Of a stretch of DNA of 64,000 bases, positions 53,241 to 63,178 are shown one piece after another. Location of the stretch: assembly GCA_963764465.1 (NCBI GenBank), contig CAVXSO010000006.1:248001-312000 (forward strand). Reading direction: 5' to 3'. How positions within the stretch are numbered: the first letter of the stretch is position 1; each line of letters begins with the position of its first letter. This stretch comes from JAJXXT01 sp963764465. Its GTDB lineage: Bacteria; Pseudomonadota; Alphaproteobacteria; Acetobacterales; Acetobacteraceae. The position numbers were made by a program, and so were the translations under genes. Under the pieces are notes generated by a model, which searched no databases, was not told the origin of the DNA, and worked only from the letters and a program-made list of their open reading frames with translations.

Positions 53241-55647
53241 ATGGCGCTCACAATCTCGTCGACGATCACCTCCGGCTTCGTGCTCGGCGCGGGCGACAAC
53301 CCGGCCACGATCCTGCCGTCCGGCCGCATCAGCAATATCGGCAATGCCCTGCACGGCGCGTCGGGCACGTACTGGACGGTATCCAATTACTGGAACGGTC
53401 TCGGGCGGCAGCGCCTACACGATCTCGGCGGGCATCGACCTCGCAGGTGGCGGCGCCATCACCAACGCCGCGCACGCCGTGGTTTCGGGGTTCGCCTATG
53501 GCGTGCATGTCCATGGCACGGGCACGGTGGTGAACAACGGCACCATCGCCAGCACCGTGGCTTCGTTGCCCGCGTACCGCTATTTCACGACGCCTTCGCC
53601 CAGCATCACGGCCGTCGCGGGTGCGGTGGTGATCGGCGGCGGCGGCGTCAGCAACGCGGCGGGAGCCACGATTGAGGGCGTCGTCCAGGGGATTGGCATC
53701 AACGGCACCGGCCGCCTGGCCAACGCCGGGCTGGTGACAGCGAGCGGGACGCACGCCGCTGCCGTCATGCTGGGCGGCGCCGACAGCGTCACCAACCAAT
53801 CCGGCGGCGTCATCTCCGGCGGCTACAGTGGCATTCTCGCGGCCGGCTCGCCTGTGACCGTAACGAACTCGGGCATCATCGCCGGCCACGCGGGCATCGG
53901 CGTGTTCCTCGTCTCCGGCGGAACGGTGGACAACCTGGCCGGGCTGATCTCGGGCGCCTCGGAAGGTATCTTCACGAAGCAGGCTACCAGGATCGAGAAT
54001 GCCGGTACCATCGCGGGCGGCTATGCGGTCGATCTTGCCGCGGTCGGCACCGTCGACAACGCAGGCGGCCTGATTTCCGGCAGCATCGGCGGCATCGTGC
54101 TCTCGCAGGGCGGTTACATCCACAACACCGGAACCGTGGCCGCCAATTATGCCGTGTTCACCGCTCCCGCGGGCACCGTCGTCAATGCCGGTGACATCGC
54201 TGGGGGCAATTACGGCGTTGTTCTGAGGGGAGCCGGCACGCTGGACAACAGCGGTACCATCACCAGCACCCGCACGCTCGCCGACGCCACGGTCAACCTG
54301 CGCTACGGCGGCAGCTTCACCAACGAGGCGACGGGAACGGTGGGCGGCCACTGGATCGGGGTCGGCATCGGCAACACGACTGCCTCGGGCACGATCCGGA
54401 GCACCATCCTCAACGCCGGCAGCATCGGCGCGGTCGATGCGAGCGGTAACGGCGCCGATCTCTGGCTGCGCGGTCCGGTCTATGTGCGCAACACCGGCGT
54501 GATCAGCGCGGGGCCGTTCGGCCTCGTGCTCTACGACCGCAGCACGGTGGTCAATCTCGGCACCATCACCGGCTCCTACGATGTGGTGAACGCCGGCACA
54601 ACGTATCACGAGGGCCCGATCGTCCCCGGCAACACCGCGCTCGCCGCCGCCACCGCCTCGCTGCTGCTCGAGGTGGGGCCGGGTGCCGTCTTCACGGGTG
54701 ATATCACGGCCCCCGTCGGCTCCGGCGGCACGCAGGCCAACACGCTTGAACTGCTCACCGGTGCCGGTACCGGCACGATCAGCAGCTTTGGCGCGCGCTA
54801 CGAGAGTTTCGGCAACATCGCGATCGACCACGGCGCGCACTGGCTTGTCTCCGGCACGGCACAGGGTTTCGCCGGCGAGACGATCAGCGGGCTGGCCGCC
54901 GGCAGCACGCTGGAGCTGACCGGCACGGTGGAGGATTTCGGCACCCTCGCCGGTGGCGTCCTCACGCTTTCGGGCGGCACCACGCTCAACCTGCAGGGCG
55001 TCGCGCAGGCCTATGTCAGCAACGACGGGGCCAACACCTTCGTGACCGCCTGTTTTGCCACCGGCACGAAGCTTCTCGCGTCGTGCGGGCCGGTCGCGGT
55101 CGAGGCGCTGCGCGAGGGCGACCAACTCCTCACCGCGAGCGGTTTCGCGCCGATACGCTGGATCGGTCACCGCCGCACGGATCTGCGGCGCCACCCCAAC
55201 CCGCACGACGTGATGCCGGTCCGCGTCCGCGCCGGGGCCTTTGGCGATGGGCTGCCGCTGCGCGATCTCGTGCTCTCGCCCGACCACGCCGTGCTCGTGG
55301 ACGGCGCGCTGGTCCCCATCCGCCATCTCGCGAACGGGCTCAGCATCGCGCAGGAGCGGCGCGATCACGTCACGTACTGGCATGTGGAGCTTGCGCGTCA
55401 CGCCATCGTGCTGGCCGAGGGCCTGCCTTGCGAGACCTATCTCGATACCGGCAATCGTTCCGCTTTTGAGAATGCGGACGGGCCGGTGCAACTCCACCCG
55501 GAGTTCGCGCGCACCGTCTGGGCGGAGCGGGGATGCGCGCCGATTCTCACCGACACCGCCGCCCCATCGCTGCGCGCGGCGCACATGCGCCTTCTCGTGC
55601 GCGCGCGCCGCTACGGTGTCTCGAAGGCGACCAGCACCGGAACGTGA
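53241..55647 (+). pseudogene. Second adhesin-like protein with Hint domain, frameshifted near the start
   Basis: Relative of the protein at 14017-15927, about 801 residues when repaired. It begins MALTISSTITSGFVLGAGDN, typical of these proteins. At 53403-53405 a GGG should be GG; after the shift the frame continues GSAYTISAGIDLAGGG and carries a long beta-helix array of repeats such as GTVVNNGTIAS. The Hint domain starts at Cys ~604 (CFATGT), with LTASG, LSPDHAVLVDG and YLDTGNR, close to the first copy. No signal peptide. The 3' end overlaps convergent xth by 37 bp. The extra G may be a sequencing error. Confidence 0.8.
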
Positions 55648-56378
55648 TCGGAAGGCTGCGCCTTGGCGCGTTCCTCGCGGTCCGGCTCGGCGCTGGTCAA
55701 CCGCTCCGCGAGGCGTGCCGAAAGCAGCGCATGGTCGATGCGCAGCCCGCTGTCACGCTCGAACGACGCCGCCTGGTAGTCCCAGAACGTGTAGACGCGC
55801 CCCGAGGGATGCAACGCGCGCACCGCATCGGTCAGCCCCAGCCACAGCAGCGCGCGAAACGCCGCGCGTGTTTCCGGACGCACCAGCGCGTCGCCGGGCG
55901 AGAGCGCCCCTGCGGCGAGATCCTCCTCGCCCGGGCACACGTTGTAGTCGCCGAGGATCGCGAGGTCGCGCCCCTCCTCCAGCACCGAGGCCGCGTGCAG
56001 CCTGAGTGCCTCCATCCAGGCGAGCTTGGCCGCGAACCCCTCCGCGCCGCCTGAATTGCCGTTCGGGAAATACCCGTTGCCGACGACGATGCCGCCGGCC
56101 TCCACCTCGATCCAGCGGGCCTGCGCCGGCTCCGGCAGGCCAGGCAGCACCCGCGCGCGCACCTCGAACGGGATGCGCCCAAGCACGGCGACACCGTTAT
56201 AGGATTTCTGGCCAACCAGCTCCGCGCGGTAGCCGGGGAAGGCGAGTGCAGGGAATTGTTCCGCCTCGCACTTGATTTCCTGCAGCAGCACCAGGTCGGG
56301 CTGGTGGCGCTGCAGCCAGTCCGCCACATGTGCCTGGCGCTGGCGGATCGAGTTCACGTTCCAGGTCGCCAGCTTCAT
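55611..56378 (-). CDS. xth: Exodeoxyribonuclease III
   Basis: A 255-residue AP endonuclease/3' exonuclease of the endonuclease-exonuclease-phosphatase superfamily for base-excision repair. MKLATWNVNSIRQR, LQEIKCE (catalytic Glu), YNGVAVLG, GNGYFPNG, ILGDYNVCP, TFWDYQA and the final SDHVPVLVAF are all present. ATG at 56378. Converges on the second Hint gene. Confidence 0.94.
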   Translation of the reverse strand: MKLATWNVNSIRQRQAHVADWLQRHQPDLVLLQEIKCEAEQFPALAFPGYRAELVGQKSYNGVAVLGRIPFEVRARVLPGLPEPAQARWIEVEAGGIVVGNGYFPNGNSGGAEGFAAKLAWMEALRLHAASVLEEGRDLAILGDYNVCPGEEDLAAGALSPGDALVRPETRAAFRALLWLGLTDAVRALHPSGRVYTFWDYQAASFERDSGLRIDHALLSARLAERLTSAEPDREERAKAQPSDHVPVLVAFETP

Positions 56379-56427
56379 GGCCGGCATCCAATCGTGGGTC
56401 GTTGCGTCATCGTTGCGTCTCCACCGC

Positions 56428-56523
56428 GAGCGGCCACGTCAGCGCTTCGCATCGGCCACGAGCGGCCATGTCAGTTCCTTGCATCGGCTGCGAGCGGCCA
56501 TGTCAGTTCTTTGCATCGGCAGC
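56428..56523. repeat. Three 32-bp tandem copies at the 3' end of the DedA-LssY gene
   Basis: Units start GAGCGGCCA and end near GCATCGG at 56428-56459, 56460-56491 and 56492-56523; a fourth partial unit lies inside the gene. Each unit contains TCA (stop on the minus strand); the unit at 56492-56523 holds the real stop (56503-56505) of the protein ending WPLAADAKN. The others encode variants such as WPLVADAKR followed by a stop, out of frame. The 56379-56502 gap consists mainly of these copies. Confidence 0.85.
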
Positions 56524-58494
56524 GAGCGGCCATGCCAGGAGCATCTTCTGCGCCAGCGCGTGCTCGCTCGGCGCCATCACCCAGGCGGTCGCGGGAAATG
56601 CGGTGGCGAGCTTGCGCAGCTCCGCCTCCGAGGCGCGGCTTGACCGTGCCATGGTGAGCATGCCGAACACGCGCTGCAGCCGCTCGCGCGAGAGCGTGCC
56701 GACCTGCAGCGCGTAGGTTCCGGCCGGTCCCGCCACCTCGGTGCGACTGATCCATAGCCGCAGCACCAGGCGGTCCTGTGGGTTCGCGCCGGCATGGATC
56801 AGGATCATGCGGTTGGGCTCGCCACGGTAGAGATGCGGCAGGACCGGCAGGGTGGCGGCGTCGCTCTGCGGCATCAGCCATCCCAGCACCGTCCGTGGCG
56901 CCCAGCGGACAGGGCGTTGCCAGCCCGCCGCCTCGAGGCGTTTCGCAAGTGTCTTTCCCGGGCCCGCCCACTGCAGCACCAGCGGGTTGTGCCCGGTGCC
57001 CAGCAGCGGCGCTTGCTCCGCCGGCAGCGTCGCCCAGCCGCCGTTGCGCCAGGTTGCCAGGTCGAGCACGCGCGGCGGCCCGGGATTGGGCGGCGCGGGG
57101 GGCACGACCAGCGCCACGCCCGCGAGCTGCGCCACCATGCCGAGCGCCACCAGCGTGCCGGAGGTGGCGTGGCTCGTGGGGCCGGGCGTGGCCGCGTCCT
57201 CGAATTCGTGGTGGCGCAGAATGTCGGCAACACCCGAAAGCCCAACCCACGCGATAGCGAACGCCACCCCCGCCACTTCCTCGGCGACGATCGACAGCCC
57301 CAGCACGACGCGTGCGAAGCCCGCGAGCACGATGACGAGCGCGATCGGCACTGCGCAATACCGGCCCCAGGGCGCGCGCACGTCGTGCACCACCGCGTAC
57401 GCCACCATGCCGTACAGCGTGGCGGCCAGCGCCGCCGGCGCGCCCAGGGCCGCCCCCCCGGCCGCGCGCGTCCCGCCCATCGTCGCGTCCAGCAGCATCG
57501 CGCCCAGCAACCCCGCGACCCAGAGCGTCGGCGAGCGGCGATGCCAGGCCAGCCCCGCCAGCACCGAAAGCGCCACCGTCGCGAGCAGCCAGCGATTGCC
57601 GGTCGCCGCCAGCGCCCGCAGCGCCGGGTCCGACCAGGGTGTGCGCAGCAGCGACAACGCGGTGCGCAAAGCCTCCCCCGCGCCCAGTACTGGGTCGTGC
57701 AGCATGTCGAGCGCGGTGCCGAACAGCCAGGCGCCGCCGGCCAGCAGCAGCGCCATCAGCGCCAGCGCCGTCACCGAGCGCGGCGGCGAGTCCAGCACGC
57801 GGGCCAGCCGGCGGGAAAAGCGGTTGTCGCCGCGCGCCAGCCCGGCGAGCAGGAACGAGGCCGTTCGCGCGATGAGCACCGGCAGCCGCCGCGCAAGCGC
57901 GAGCCCGAGCCGGACCGTGAGCCAGACCAGCAGTCCCGCCACCAGCACCACCAGTGCCAGCCTTCCGGCGACGGCTCCCAGCAGCTCCAGCCCGGCGCCG
58001 ATCGCCACCCCGAGTGCCACATGCGCCACCGCCCAGATCAGTCCCGCGGCGACGATGATCGGCACGAACCGGCCCATCGGCATGCCAAGCGCGCCCGCGA
58101 GCGGCGGCACGATGGCACGTACCCCTGGGGTGAAGCGCGAGACCAGCAGGGTCTTGCCACCATGCCGCGCCACCCCGTCCTCGGCCTTCCTCACCAGCGC
58201 CGGATGGCGGTTGAGCGGCCAGGAGGTCAGCAGCGATCGCCCGAAGCGGCGGCCAATCCCGTAGGAAAGCGTGTCGCCCAGCATCGCACCCAGCGCGACC
58301 GCGACGGCGAGCGGCGCGAACGGGATCGCGCCGCTCGGCACCAGGGCGGCGATGGCCACGATCGTTGCCGTGCCCGGCACCAGCGCGCCCAGCACCGGCA
58401 GCGTCTCGACGCTCGCGAGCAGGCCCGCGAGGACGCAGGCGAGCACCGCGTGCGCCCGCGCGAAGTCGATGATGACGTGGTGCAAGCCGTGCAT
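56503..58494 (-). CDS. DedA-family membrane protein fused to LssY-type C-terminal domain
   Basis: A 663-residue membrane protein. Residues ~1-190 are a DedA/VTT domain (SVETLPVLGALVPGTATIV, GDTLSYGIGRRFG, FTPGVRAIVPPLAG). The centre (~190-430) has many helices, including a degenerate PAP2-like part. The last ~200 residues are an LssY-type domain with WAPRTVLGWLMPQSD and LPHLYRGEPNRM. DedA proteins act in phospholipid translocation; LssY domains accompany lipid phosphatase/secretion genes in Legionella. The fusion suggests handling of lipid phosphates at the inner membrane. The C-terminus is tandemly duplicated in the DNA. Confidence 0.85.
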   Translation of the reverse strand: MHGLHHVIIDFARAHAVLACVLAGLLASVETLPVLGALVPGTATIVAIAALVPSGAIPFAPLAVAVALGAMLGDTLSYGIGRRFGRSLLTSWPLNRHPALVRKAEDGVARHGGKTLLVSRFTPGVRAIVPPLAGALGMPMGRFVPIIVAAGLIWAVAHVALGVAIGAGLELLGAVAGRLALVVLVAGLLVWLTVRLGLALARRLPVLIARTASFLLAGLARGDNRFSRRLARVLDSPPRSVTALALMALLLAGGAWLFGTALDMLHDPVLGAGEALRTALSLLRTPWSDPALRALAATGNRWLLATVALSVLAGLAWHRRSPTLWVAGLLGAMLLDATMGGTRAAGGAALGAPAALAATLYGMVAYAVVHDVRAPWGRYCAVPIALVIVLAGFARVVLGLSIVAEEVAGVAFAIAWVGLSGVADILRHHEFEDAATPGPTSHATSGTLVALGMVAQLAGVALVVPPAPPNPGPPRVLDLATWRNGGWATLPAEQAPLLGTGHNPLVLQWAGPGKTLAKRLEAAGWQRPVRWAPRTVLGWLMPQSDAATLPVLPHLYRGEPNRMILIHAGANPQDRLVLRLWISRTEVAGPAGTYALQVGTLSRERLQRVFGMLTMARSSRASEAELRKLATAFPATAWVMAPSEHALAQKMLLAWPLAADAKN

Positions 58495-58596
58495 GAGGGG
58501 GCGTTACCACACTCGCGTCGGCGCGCCACGGCAAGGGGGGTCTGGCGCAACCGCGCCCTGTCCAGCCCGCGTCACGCCCGCCGAGGCTTGGGCCCG

Positions 58597-58959
58597 CTAT
58601 TCGACGGAGAAGCTTGAGCCGCAGCCGCAGCCGGAGGCGGCATTCGGGTTGCGTACCGCGAAATGGCTGCCCATCAGTTCGTCGGTGAAGTCGAGCTCGG
58701 CGCCGGCCAACAACTCGATCGAGGCGGGATCGACAAGCAGCACCGCGCCGTCACGCTCGACCACCAGGTCGTCGTCGGCGCGAGCCTTCTCCAGCGCGAA
58801 CTGGTACTGGAAGCCGCTGCAGCCACCCGCGGCTACCGCCAGGCGCAATGCCGCAGCGCCCTCGGCGGCGGTGATCTCGGCAATCCGGTGCGCCGCGCGC
58901 GCTGAGAGGGACATGCGCGGCGAAACTGTCTGTCCGGTCGGCGTGGCGGTGGATTCCAT
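58597..58959 (-). CDS. erpA: Iron-sulfur cluster insertion protein (HesB/IscA/ErpA family)
   Basis: A 120-residue A-type Fe-S carrier. The three conserved cysteines are Cys47 (GGCSGF), Cys111 and Cys113 (GCGCG). It delivers 4Fe-4S clusters to apoproteins such as IspG/H or dehydrogenases. ErpA versus IscA cannot be fully separated by motif alone. Divergent from the polysaccharide deacetylase gene with a short gap. Confidence 0.9.
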   Translation of the reverse strand: MESTATPTGQTVSPRMSLSARAAHRIAEITAAEGAAALRLAVAAGGCSGFQYQFALEKARADDDLVVERDGAVLLVDPASIELLAGAELDFTDELMGSHFAVRNPNAASGCGCGSSFSVE

Positions 58960-59051
58960 ACCCGGTAATTAGGATCTTGTCGGCAAAAGTTGAAGAGCAT
59001 GCGTTTCCGCACCACGCGGTGCTGGCCTATGAGCAGGGTGGGAATCACGCT

Positions 59052-60095
59052 GTGACCTCCGAGACCGAGCGACCGACATCCGGCCAGGCCGTTGCGACCT
59101 GGCTGCCCATCAGCCGTCGTCTGCCGCCACCTGGCGACGGACGGCCCGTGCTCGTCGTCGTCGTCGACACGGAGGAAGAGTTCGACTGGTCGGCGCCCTT
59201 CGACCCCGCGAGCACCTCGGTCGCCAACATCGCGGAACAGGGAAGGGCCCAGGCGGTGTTCGACGCCCATGGCGTGGTGCCGACCTATGTCGTGGATTAT
59301 CCCGTGGCCACCAATCCCGAGGCGCTCGCGGTTCTGCGCGGCTTCGCGGCGGAGCAGCGGTGCGAAATCGGCGCGCATTTGCAGCCGTGGGTGAACCCGC
59401 CAGACGATGGCGTGCGGCCGGTCACCTCGGCCATGTCCTTTCCCGGCAACCTCCGGCCCGCGATGGAGGCGGAGAAACTCACGGTGTTGACCCGGGCCAT
59501 CGAGCAAGGTTTCGGCGCCCGCCCCTTGGTCTACAAGGCTGGCCGCTACGGCATCGGGCCCGCAACCCCGGCGCTGCTGGCCTCGCTCGGCTACCGCGTC
59601 GATGTCAGCGTCGTGCCGCACACGGATTTCCTGACCGAGGGCGGGCCGGACTTCCGCGGCCTTCCAGCGTGCCCGGTCGTGGTGGCGCCAGGGGTTGTGG
59701 AACTGCCGCTCTCCGTGCACTTCGTCGGCGCCATGGCGCGCCTCGGCCCCACGCTCTATCCCCGCCTCCTCAGCCGCCCCGCCTCGCGACTTCGGCTTGC
59801 GGGTATCGCAGCCCGGCTCGGCCTGCTCGAGCGGCTGCGACTCAGCCCGGAAGGACACAGCCTTGCCGATCTGGTCCGTCAGACGCGCGCGGCACTCGCC
59901 GCCGGCACGCGCGTCTTCATGCTGACCTATCACAGCACGGCGCTGCTTCCAGGAGCCACCCCCTATGTCCGCAGCGAGGCCGCGCGCGACGCGTTCATCG
60001 CGGTTCTCGACCGCTACCTGCGCTTCTTCCTCGGCTCCGCCGGCGGGCGCAGCAGCACGGCCCTGCGGCTTGCCGAGGAACTGGCGGGGGCGTGA
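59052..60095 (+). CDS. Polysaccharide deacetylase family protein
   Basis: A 347-residue NodB-like deacetylase of the WalW-type group. VVVVDTEEEFDW has the catalytic Asp-like pair, PTYVVDYPVA, IGAHLQPWVNPP is the metal-site His region, and FMLTYHSTALLPGATPY the C-terminal motif. No signal peptide, so likely cytoplasmic, acting on lipid-linked or nucleotide-linked sugars or polysaccharide precursors. The start is a GTG with AGGGTGGGA upstream; a TTG at 58977 would extend it by 25 residues. dgt follows 2 bp after the stop. Confidence 0.82.
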   Translation: MTSETERPTSGQAVATWLPISRRLPPPGDGRPVLVVVVDTEEEFDWSAPFDPASTSVANIAEQGRAQAVFDAHGVVPTYVVDYPVATNPEALAVLRGFAAEQRCEIGAHLQPWVNPPDDGVRPVTSAMSFPGNLRPAMEAEKLTVLTRAIEQGFGARPLVYKAGRYGIGPATPALLASLGYRVDVSVVPHTDFLTEGGPDFRGLPACPVVVAPGVVELPLSVHFVGAMARLGPTLYPRLLSRPASRLRLAGIAARLGLLERLRLSPEGHSLADLVRQTRAALAAGTRVFMLTYHSTALLPGATPYVRSEAARDAFIAVLDRYLRFFLGSAGGRSSTALRLAEELAGA

Positions 60096-60097
60096 CC

Positions 60098-61255
60098 ATG
60101 CGTCCCGCTCTGCTGCCCTGCGCGGTGCGGCCGGAAACCTCGCGCGGACGCCTTTTCGACGAGCCGGAAAGCCGCACCCGCTCACCCTGGCAGCGTGACC
60201 GCGACCGCATCATCCACAGCTCCGCCTTCCGCAAGCTGCAATACAAGACCCAGGTCTTCGTCAACCACGAGGGCGACTTCTACCGCACCCGCCTCACCCA
60301 CAGCCTGGAAGTGGCGCAGGTCGCCCGCTCGCTCGCCCGCGCGCTGGGGCTCGACGAGGATCTCGCGGAGACGCTGGCGCTGGCGCACGATCTCGGCCAC
60401 CCGCCCTTCGGCCATGCCGGGGAGGAGGCGCTCGCCGGGATGATGGCCCCGCATGGCGGCTTCGACCACAACGCCCAGTCGCTGCGCATCATCACGCTGC
60501 TGGAAAGCCGCTACGCCGGCTGGGACGGGCTCAACCTCACCTGGGAAACCCTGGAGGGCCTGGCCAAGCACAACGGCCCGCTGCGCGACCCGCCGCACTA
60601 CGTTGCCGAGTACGACCGACGCCACAAGCTGGAGCTCGGCACCTACGCCTCCGCCGAGGCGCAGGTCGCCTCGCTTTCGGACGACGTCGCCTACACGAGC
60701 CACGACATCGACGACGGCCTGCGCGCGCGCCTCTTCGCCATCGAGGACCTGGCGCACCTGCCCGTCGTCGGCCCGGCACTTGCCGAGGCGCGGCGCGCGA
60801 GCCTGGACATGCCGCCGCCCAGGCTGCGCCACGAGACCATCCGCCGCGTCGTCAACGCCATGGTCGAGGACGTCATGGCCGAGACCACGGCGCGGATCAC
60901 GAAGCTCGCACCGAAGGATTCGGACGCGATCCGCCGGGCGAAGCGCCCGGTCGTCGCCTTCTCTCCCGCCATGGCGGAAGCGCGTGCCGCCATCCGCGAC
61001 TTCCTGTTCAGCCGCATGTACCGCCACTGGCGCGTCGTGCGCATGACCACCAAGGCCAAGCGCCTCACCGCGGAGCTGTTCTCGCTGCTGGCCTCCGACC
61101 CGCGCATGCTGCCCGATGACTGGCGCGCCCGCGCGGGCGAGACGGGCACCACGGACCGCGCCGCACTTGCCGTGTGCGATTACGTCGCCGGCATGACCGA
61201 CCGCTTCGCCGCGGACGAGTACCGAAGGCTCACGGACCTCTCCGTCCGGAGCTAG
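60098..61255 (+). CDS. dgt: Deoxyguanosinetriphosphate triphosphohydrolase-like protein
   Basis: A 385-residue HD-domain phosphohydrolase. RTRLTHSLEVAQVARSLAR has the first His, ALAHDLGHPPFGHAGE the HD pair, and SDDVAYTSHDIDDGLRA the second Asp. It cleaves dNTPs to nucleoside and triphosphate. DNRSxxR-type N-terminal SRTRSPWQRDRDRIIHSSAFRKLQ is typical. The ATG at 60098 is preferred; a GTG at 60092 is possible. Confidence 0.92.
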   Translation: MRPALLPCAVRPETSRGRLFDEPESRTRSPWQRDRDRIIHSSAFRKLQYKTQVFVNHEGDFYRTRLTHSLEVAQVARSLARALGLDEDLAETLALAHDLGHPPFGHAGEEALAGMMAPHGGFDHNAQSLRIITLLESRYAGWDGLNLTWETLEGLAKHNGPLRDPPHYVAEYDRRHKLELGTYASAEAQVASLSDDVAYTSHDIDDGLRARLFAIEDLAHLPVVGPALAEARRASLDMPPPRLRHETIRRVVNAMVEDVMAETTARITKLAPKDSDAIRRAKRPVVAFSPAMAEARAAIRDFLFSRMYRHWRVVRMTTKAKRLTAELFSLLASDPRMLPDDWRARAGETGTTDRAALAVCDYVAGMTDRFAADEYRRLTDLSVRS

Positions 61256-61391
61256 CTGTCCTCATCGGTGCGCACGGTGCTGGCTTAGTCTCCCAGGGTG
61301 GGCGGTTAATCGTAACGATGCCGAGCCAATCGTGCCCGGCGTGGCTTGATCGGGATCGCGCTGCACGCTGGCGAAGGCCACAGGCCCTGCG

Positions 61392-61604
61392 CACTGCGGC
61401 GAGAACGCGCTCGCCGAGCACAAGGTCGGCATTTTCGAACTGATGGCGGGCTTCTTCCGGGGCCCGATCCCGTGGATGATCGAGATGGCGGCCATCCTCT
61501 CCGCGGTGCCCTCGCCCTGGGGCGACCTGGCCATCATCCTCGCCATGCTGCTGGTCAACGCCGGCACCGGCTTCCGGCAGGAGCTCAAGGCCGGCAGCGC
61601 ATTG
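61392..61604 (+). pseudogene. Fragment of a P-type proton ATPase
   Basis: About 70 codons: GENALAEHK, then FFRGPIPWMIEMAAILSAV and AIILAMLLVNAGTGFRQELKAGSAL, which is the N-terminal end with TM1-TM2 of a plasma-membrane H+-ATPase. The phosphorylation site and all other parts are missing, and the frame meets unrelated sequence soon after. It fills the 465-bp gap between dgt and the PLD gene; the rest of that gap (61256-61391 and 61605-61720) shows nothing recognisable. Confidence 0.7.
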
Positions 61605-61720
61605 CCAGGAATCAGCTCACCCTCGGCGAGGCGCAGCCGATGAGCGGTGTAGCGGCGGTTGATCTGGCGTTCGCCCCTTGCGGCACCTCGCGCCGGTGCG
61701 CGGATGGTCGCGGCGCCGCG

Positions 61721-63016
61721 CTAGAGCAGGAACTGCCAGAACCGCGCCATGAACTCGTGCATCCGCTCCTCGAGCGGGCGCTGCCGCCACTCGGCAAGCG
61801 TGATCGGCGTCGCGCGCGCGCGGTCGCGGTCGAGCAGTTCCGTCATCGCCTGCGCGGTCGCGGTTCCGCGCACGATAGCGTCCACCTCGTTGTTGAACGC
61901 CACGCTGCGCCGGTCGAGGTTGGAGGAGCCGACGCTGGTCCAATCGCCGTCCACCACCAGGATCTTGGCGTGCAGCACGTCGCCGCGCATCTCGTCGATC
62001 TCGACGCCGGCCTCGAGCAGGTCGTCATAGGCGGCGCGGCCGGCGGCCAGCGCCTCCGTCGAATTGCTCTTGCCCGGCAGCAGCAGCCGCACCCGCACGC
62101 CACGCCGCGCCGCGCGCACCAGCTCCTCGCGCTCCTCGTGCGTGGGCACGAAATAGCCGGTGCTGAGATCGATACTGCGCTTTGCGTTGCGGATCGCGGT
62201 CAGCAGCGTGAGGTATTCCAGCGGCGCATCCTCGCCGGGCGCGCTGCCGATGATGCGCACCGCCTGATCGCCGGCTGGCGGCTCCGGCGGGAACCAGTCG
62301 CGCCCGGTAAGCTCGGCGCCGGACTCCTTTCGCCAGGTGTGCAGGAACAGGCGCTGGAGCTGGGCGACGGCCGGCCCCTCGATCTCCGCGTCGATATCGC
62401 GCCAGACCGAGTTGGAGGGGCTTGCGTCGTAGCTGGCCAGGTGGATCTCGTAGACAGGATCGAGGTTGACCCCGCCCACGAACCCGATGCGCCCATCGAT
62501 CACCAGTATCTTGCGGTGGTCGCGGTCGTTGGGGCTGACCAGCGCGCCGGCTTTCGTGGTCAGCCCCGCGTGGAAGGCGATGACGTGCGCGCCGGCCTTG
62601 CGCAGCCGGTCGAGGAACGCCGAGTTGGTGTCGCTGGAGCCGAGGGCATCGAAGATGATGTTGACCTGCACGCCATGCGCCAGCCGGTCGAGCAGCACGT
62701 CGCCAAGCGTGCTGCCATGTCCGGTGGACGCCACGGGTCGCTGCCCCACCGTCACGTCGTTGAAGATATAGTATTCGAGGTTGATGAAGTGCCGTGCCTC
62801 CGCCATGGCCCGAAACATCGCAATCAGCGTCTGATTGCCGTCGTCCAGCAGGGTCACGCGGTTGCCGTCGGTGAACGGCGCGGCCGCCTCGGCCCTGGCG
62901 GAGGCTGGCTGCGCGGCCGGGTCCGCGGGCCGCGCCTTGCCGTCATGGAATGCGACCGACGGCGGTGCGTTGCAGCCTGCGAGCAGCAGTCCCGGCAGCA
63001 GTAGAGCCCAGCGCAT
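61721..63016 (-). CDS. Phospholipase D/cardiolipin synthase-like lipoprotein
   Basis: A 431-residue protein with a lipobox signal peptide (LLPGLLLAGC). Two PLD HKD motifs: DHRKILVIDG with NDRDHRK, and VLHAKILVVDGDWTSVGSSN. Between them are NLEYYIFND and RRGVRVRLLLPGKS. Size and motif spacing match cardiolipin synthase-type or PLD nucleases, but the lipoprotein form is unusual for Cls and suggests an envelope-attached phosphatidyltransferase. The stop lies in CTAGAGCAGG, which resembles one arm of the dispersed repeat. Confidence 0.86.
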   Translation of the reverse strand: MRWALLLPGLLLAGCNAPPSVAFHDGKARPADPAAQPASARAEAAAPFTDGNRVTLLDDGNQTLIAMFRAMAEARHFINLEYYIFNDVTVGQRPVASTGHGSTLGDVLLDRLAHGVQVNIIFDALGSSDTNSAFLDRLRKAGAHVIAFHAGLTTKAGALVSPNDRDHRKILVIDGRIGFVGGVNLDPVYEIHLASYDASPSNSVWRDIDAEIEGPAVAQLQRLFLHTWRKESGAELTGRDWFPPEPPAGDQAVRIIGSAPGEDAPLEYLTLLTAIRNAKRSIDLSTGYFVPTHEEREELVRAARRGVRVRLLLPGKSNSTEALAAGRAAYDDLLEAGVEIDEMRGDVLHAKILVVDGDWTSVGSSNLDRRSVAFNNEVDAIVRGTATAQAMTELLDRDRARATPITLAEWRQRPLEERMHEFMARFWQFLL

Positions 63017-63140
63017 GCGCGAACGCCTCCCTGATGTGGGCCGAGGTTCGATGCAGCGCCGGCTTGGCGGCTGTGTGGCGAAGACGAGAAGCCGCAATCA
63101 TCTAGCGATGGCGCGGCTGGCGGCCCTCGGCAGGCACGTT

Positions 63141-63178
63141 GCGAGATCTCAGGCGATACGCGAGATCTCAGGCGATAC
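63141..63178. repeat. Two 19-bp tandem copies spanning the GlsB/YmgE stop codon
   Basis: Perfect direct repeats GCGAGATCTCAGGCGATAC at 63141-63159 and 63160-63178. The second contains TCA (63168-63170), the real stop of the minus-strand gene ending RRIA; the first contains the same TCA 19 bases further. Confidence 0.9.

Noticed and set aside
56428..56523. CRISPR array in the 32-bp repeats
   Set aside because: Units are directly adjacent without spacers, and they derive from the coding end of the gene.
61721..61732. Third copy of the dispersed repeat at the PLD stop
   Set aside because: Only one arm, CTAGAGCAGGAA, is present and it encodes the protein end; the partner arm and inner stem are missing.
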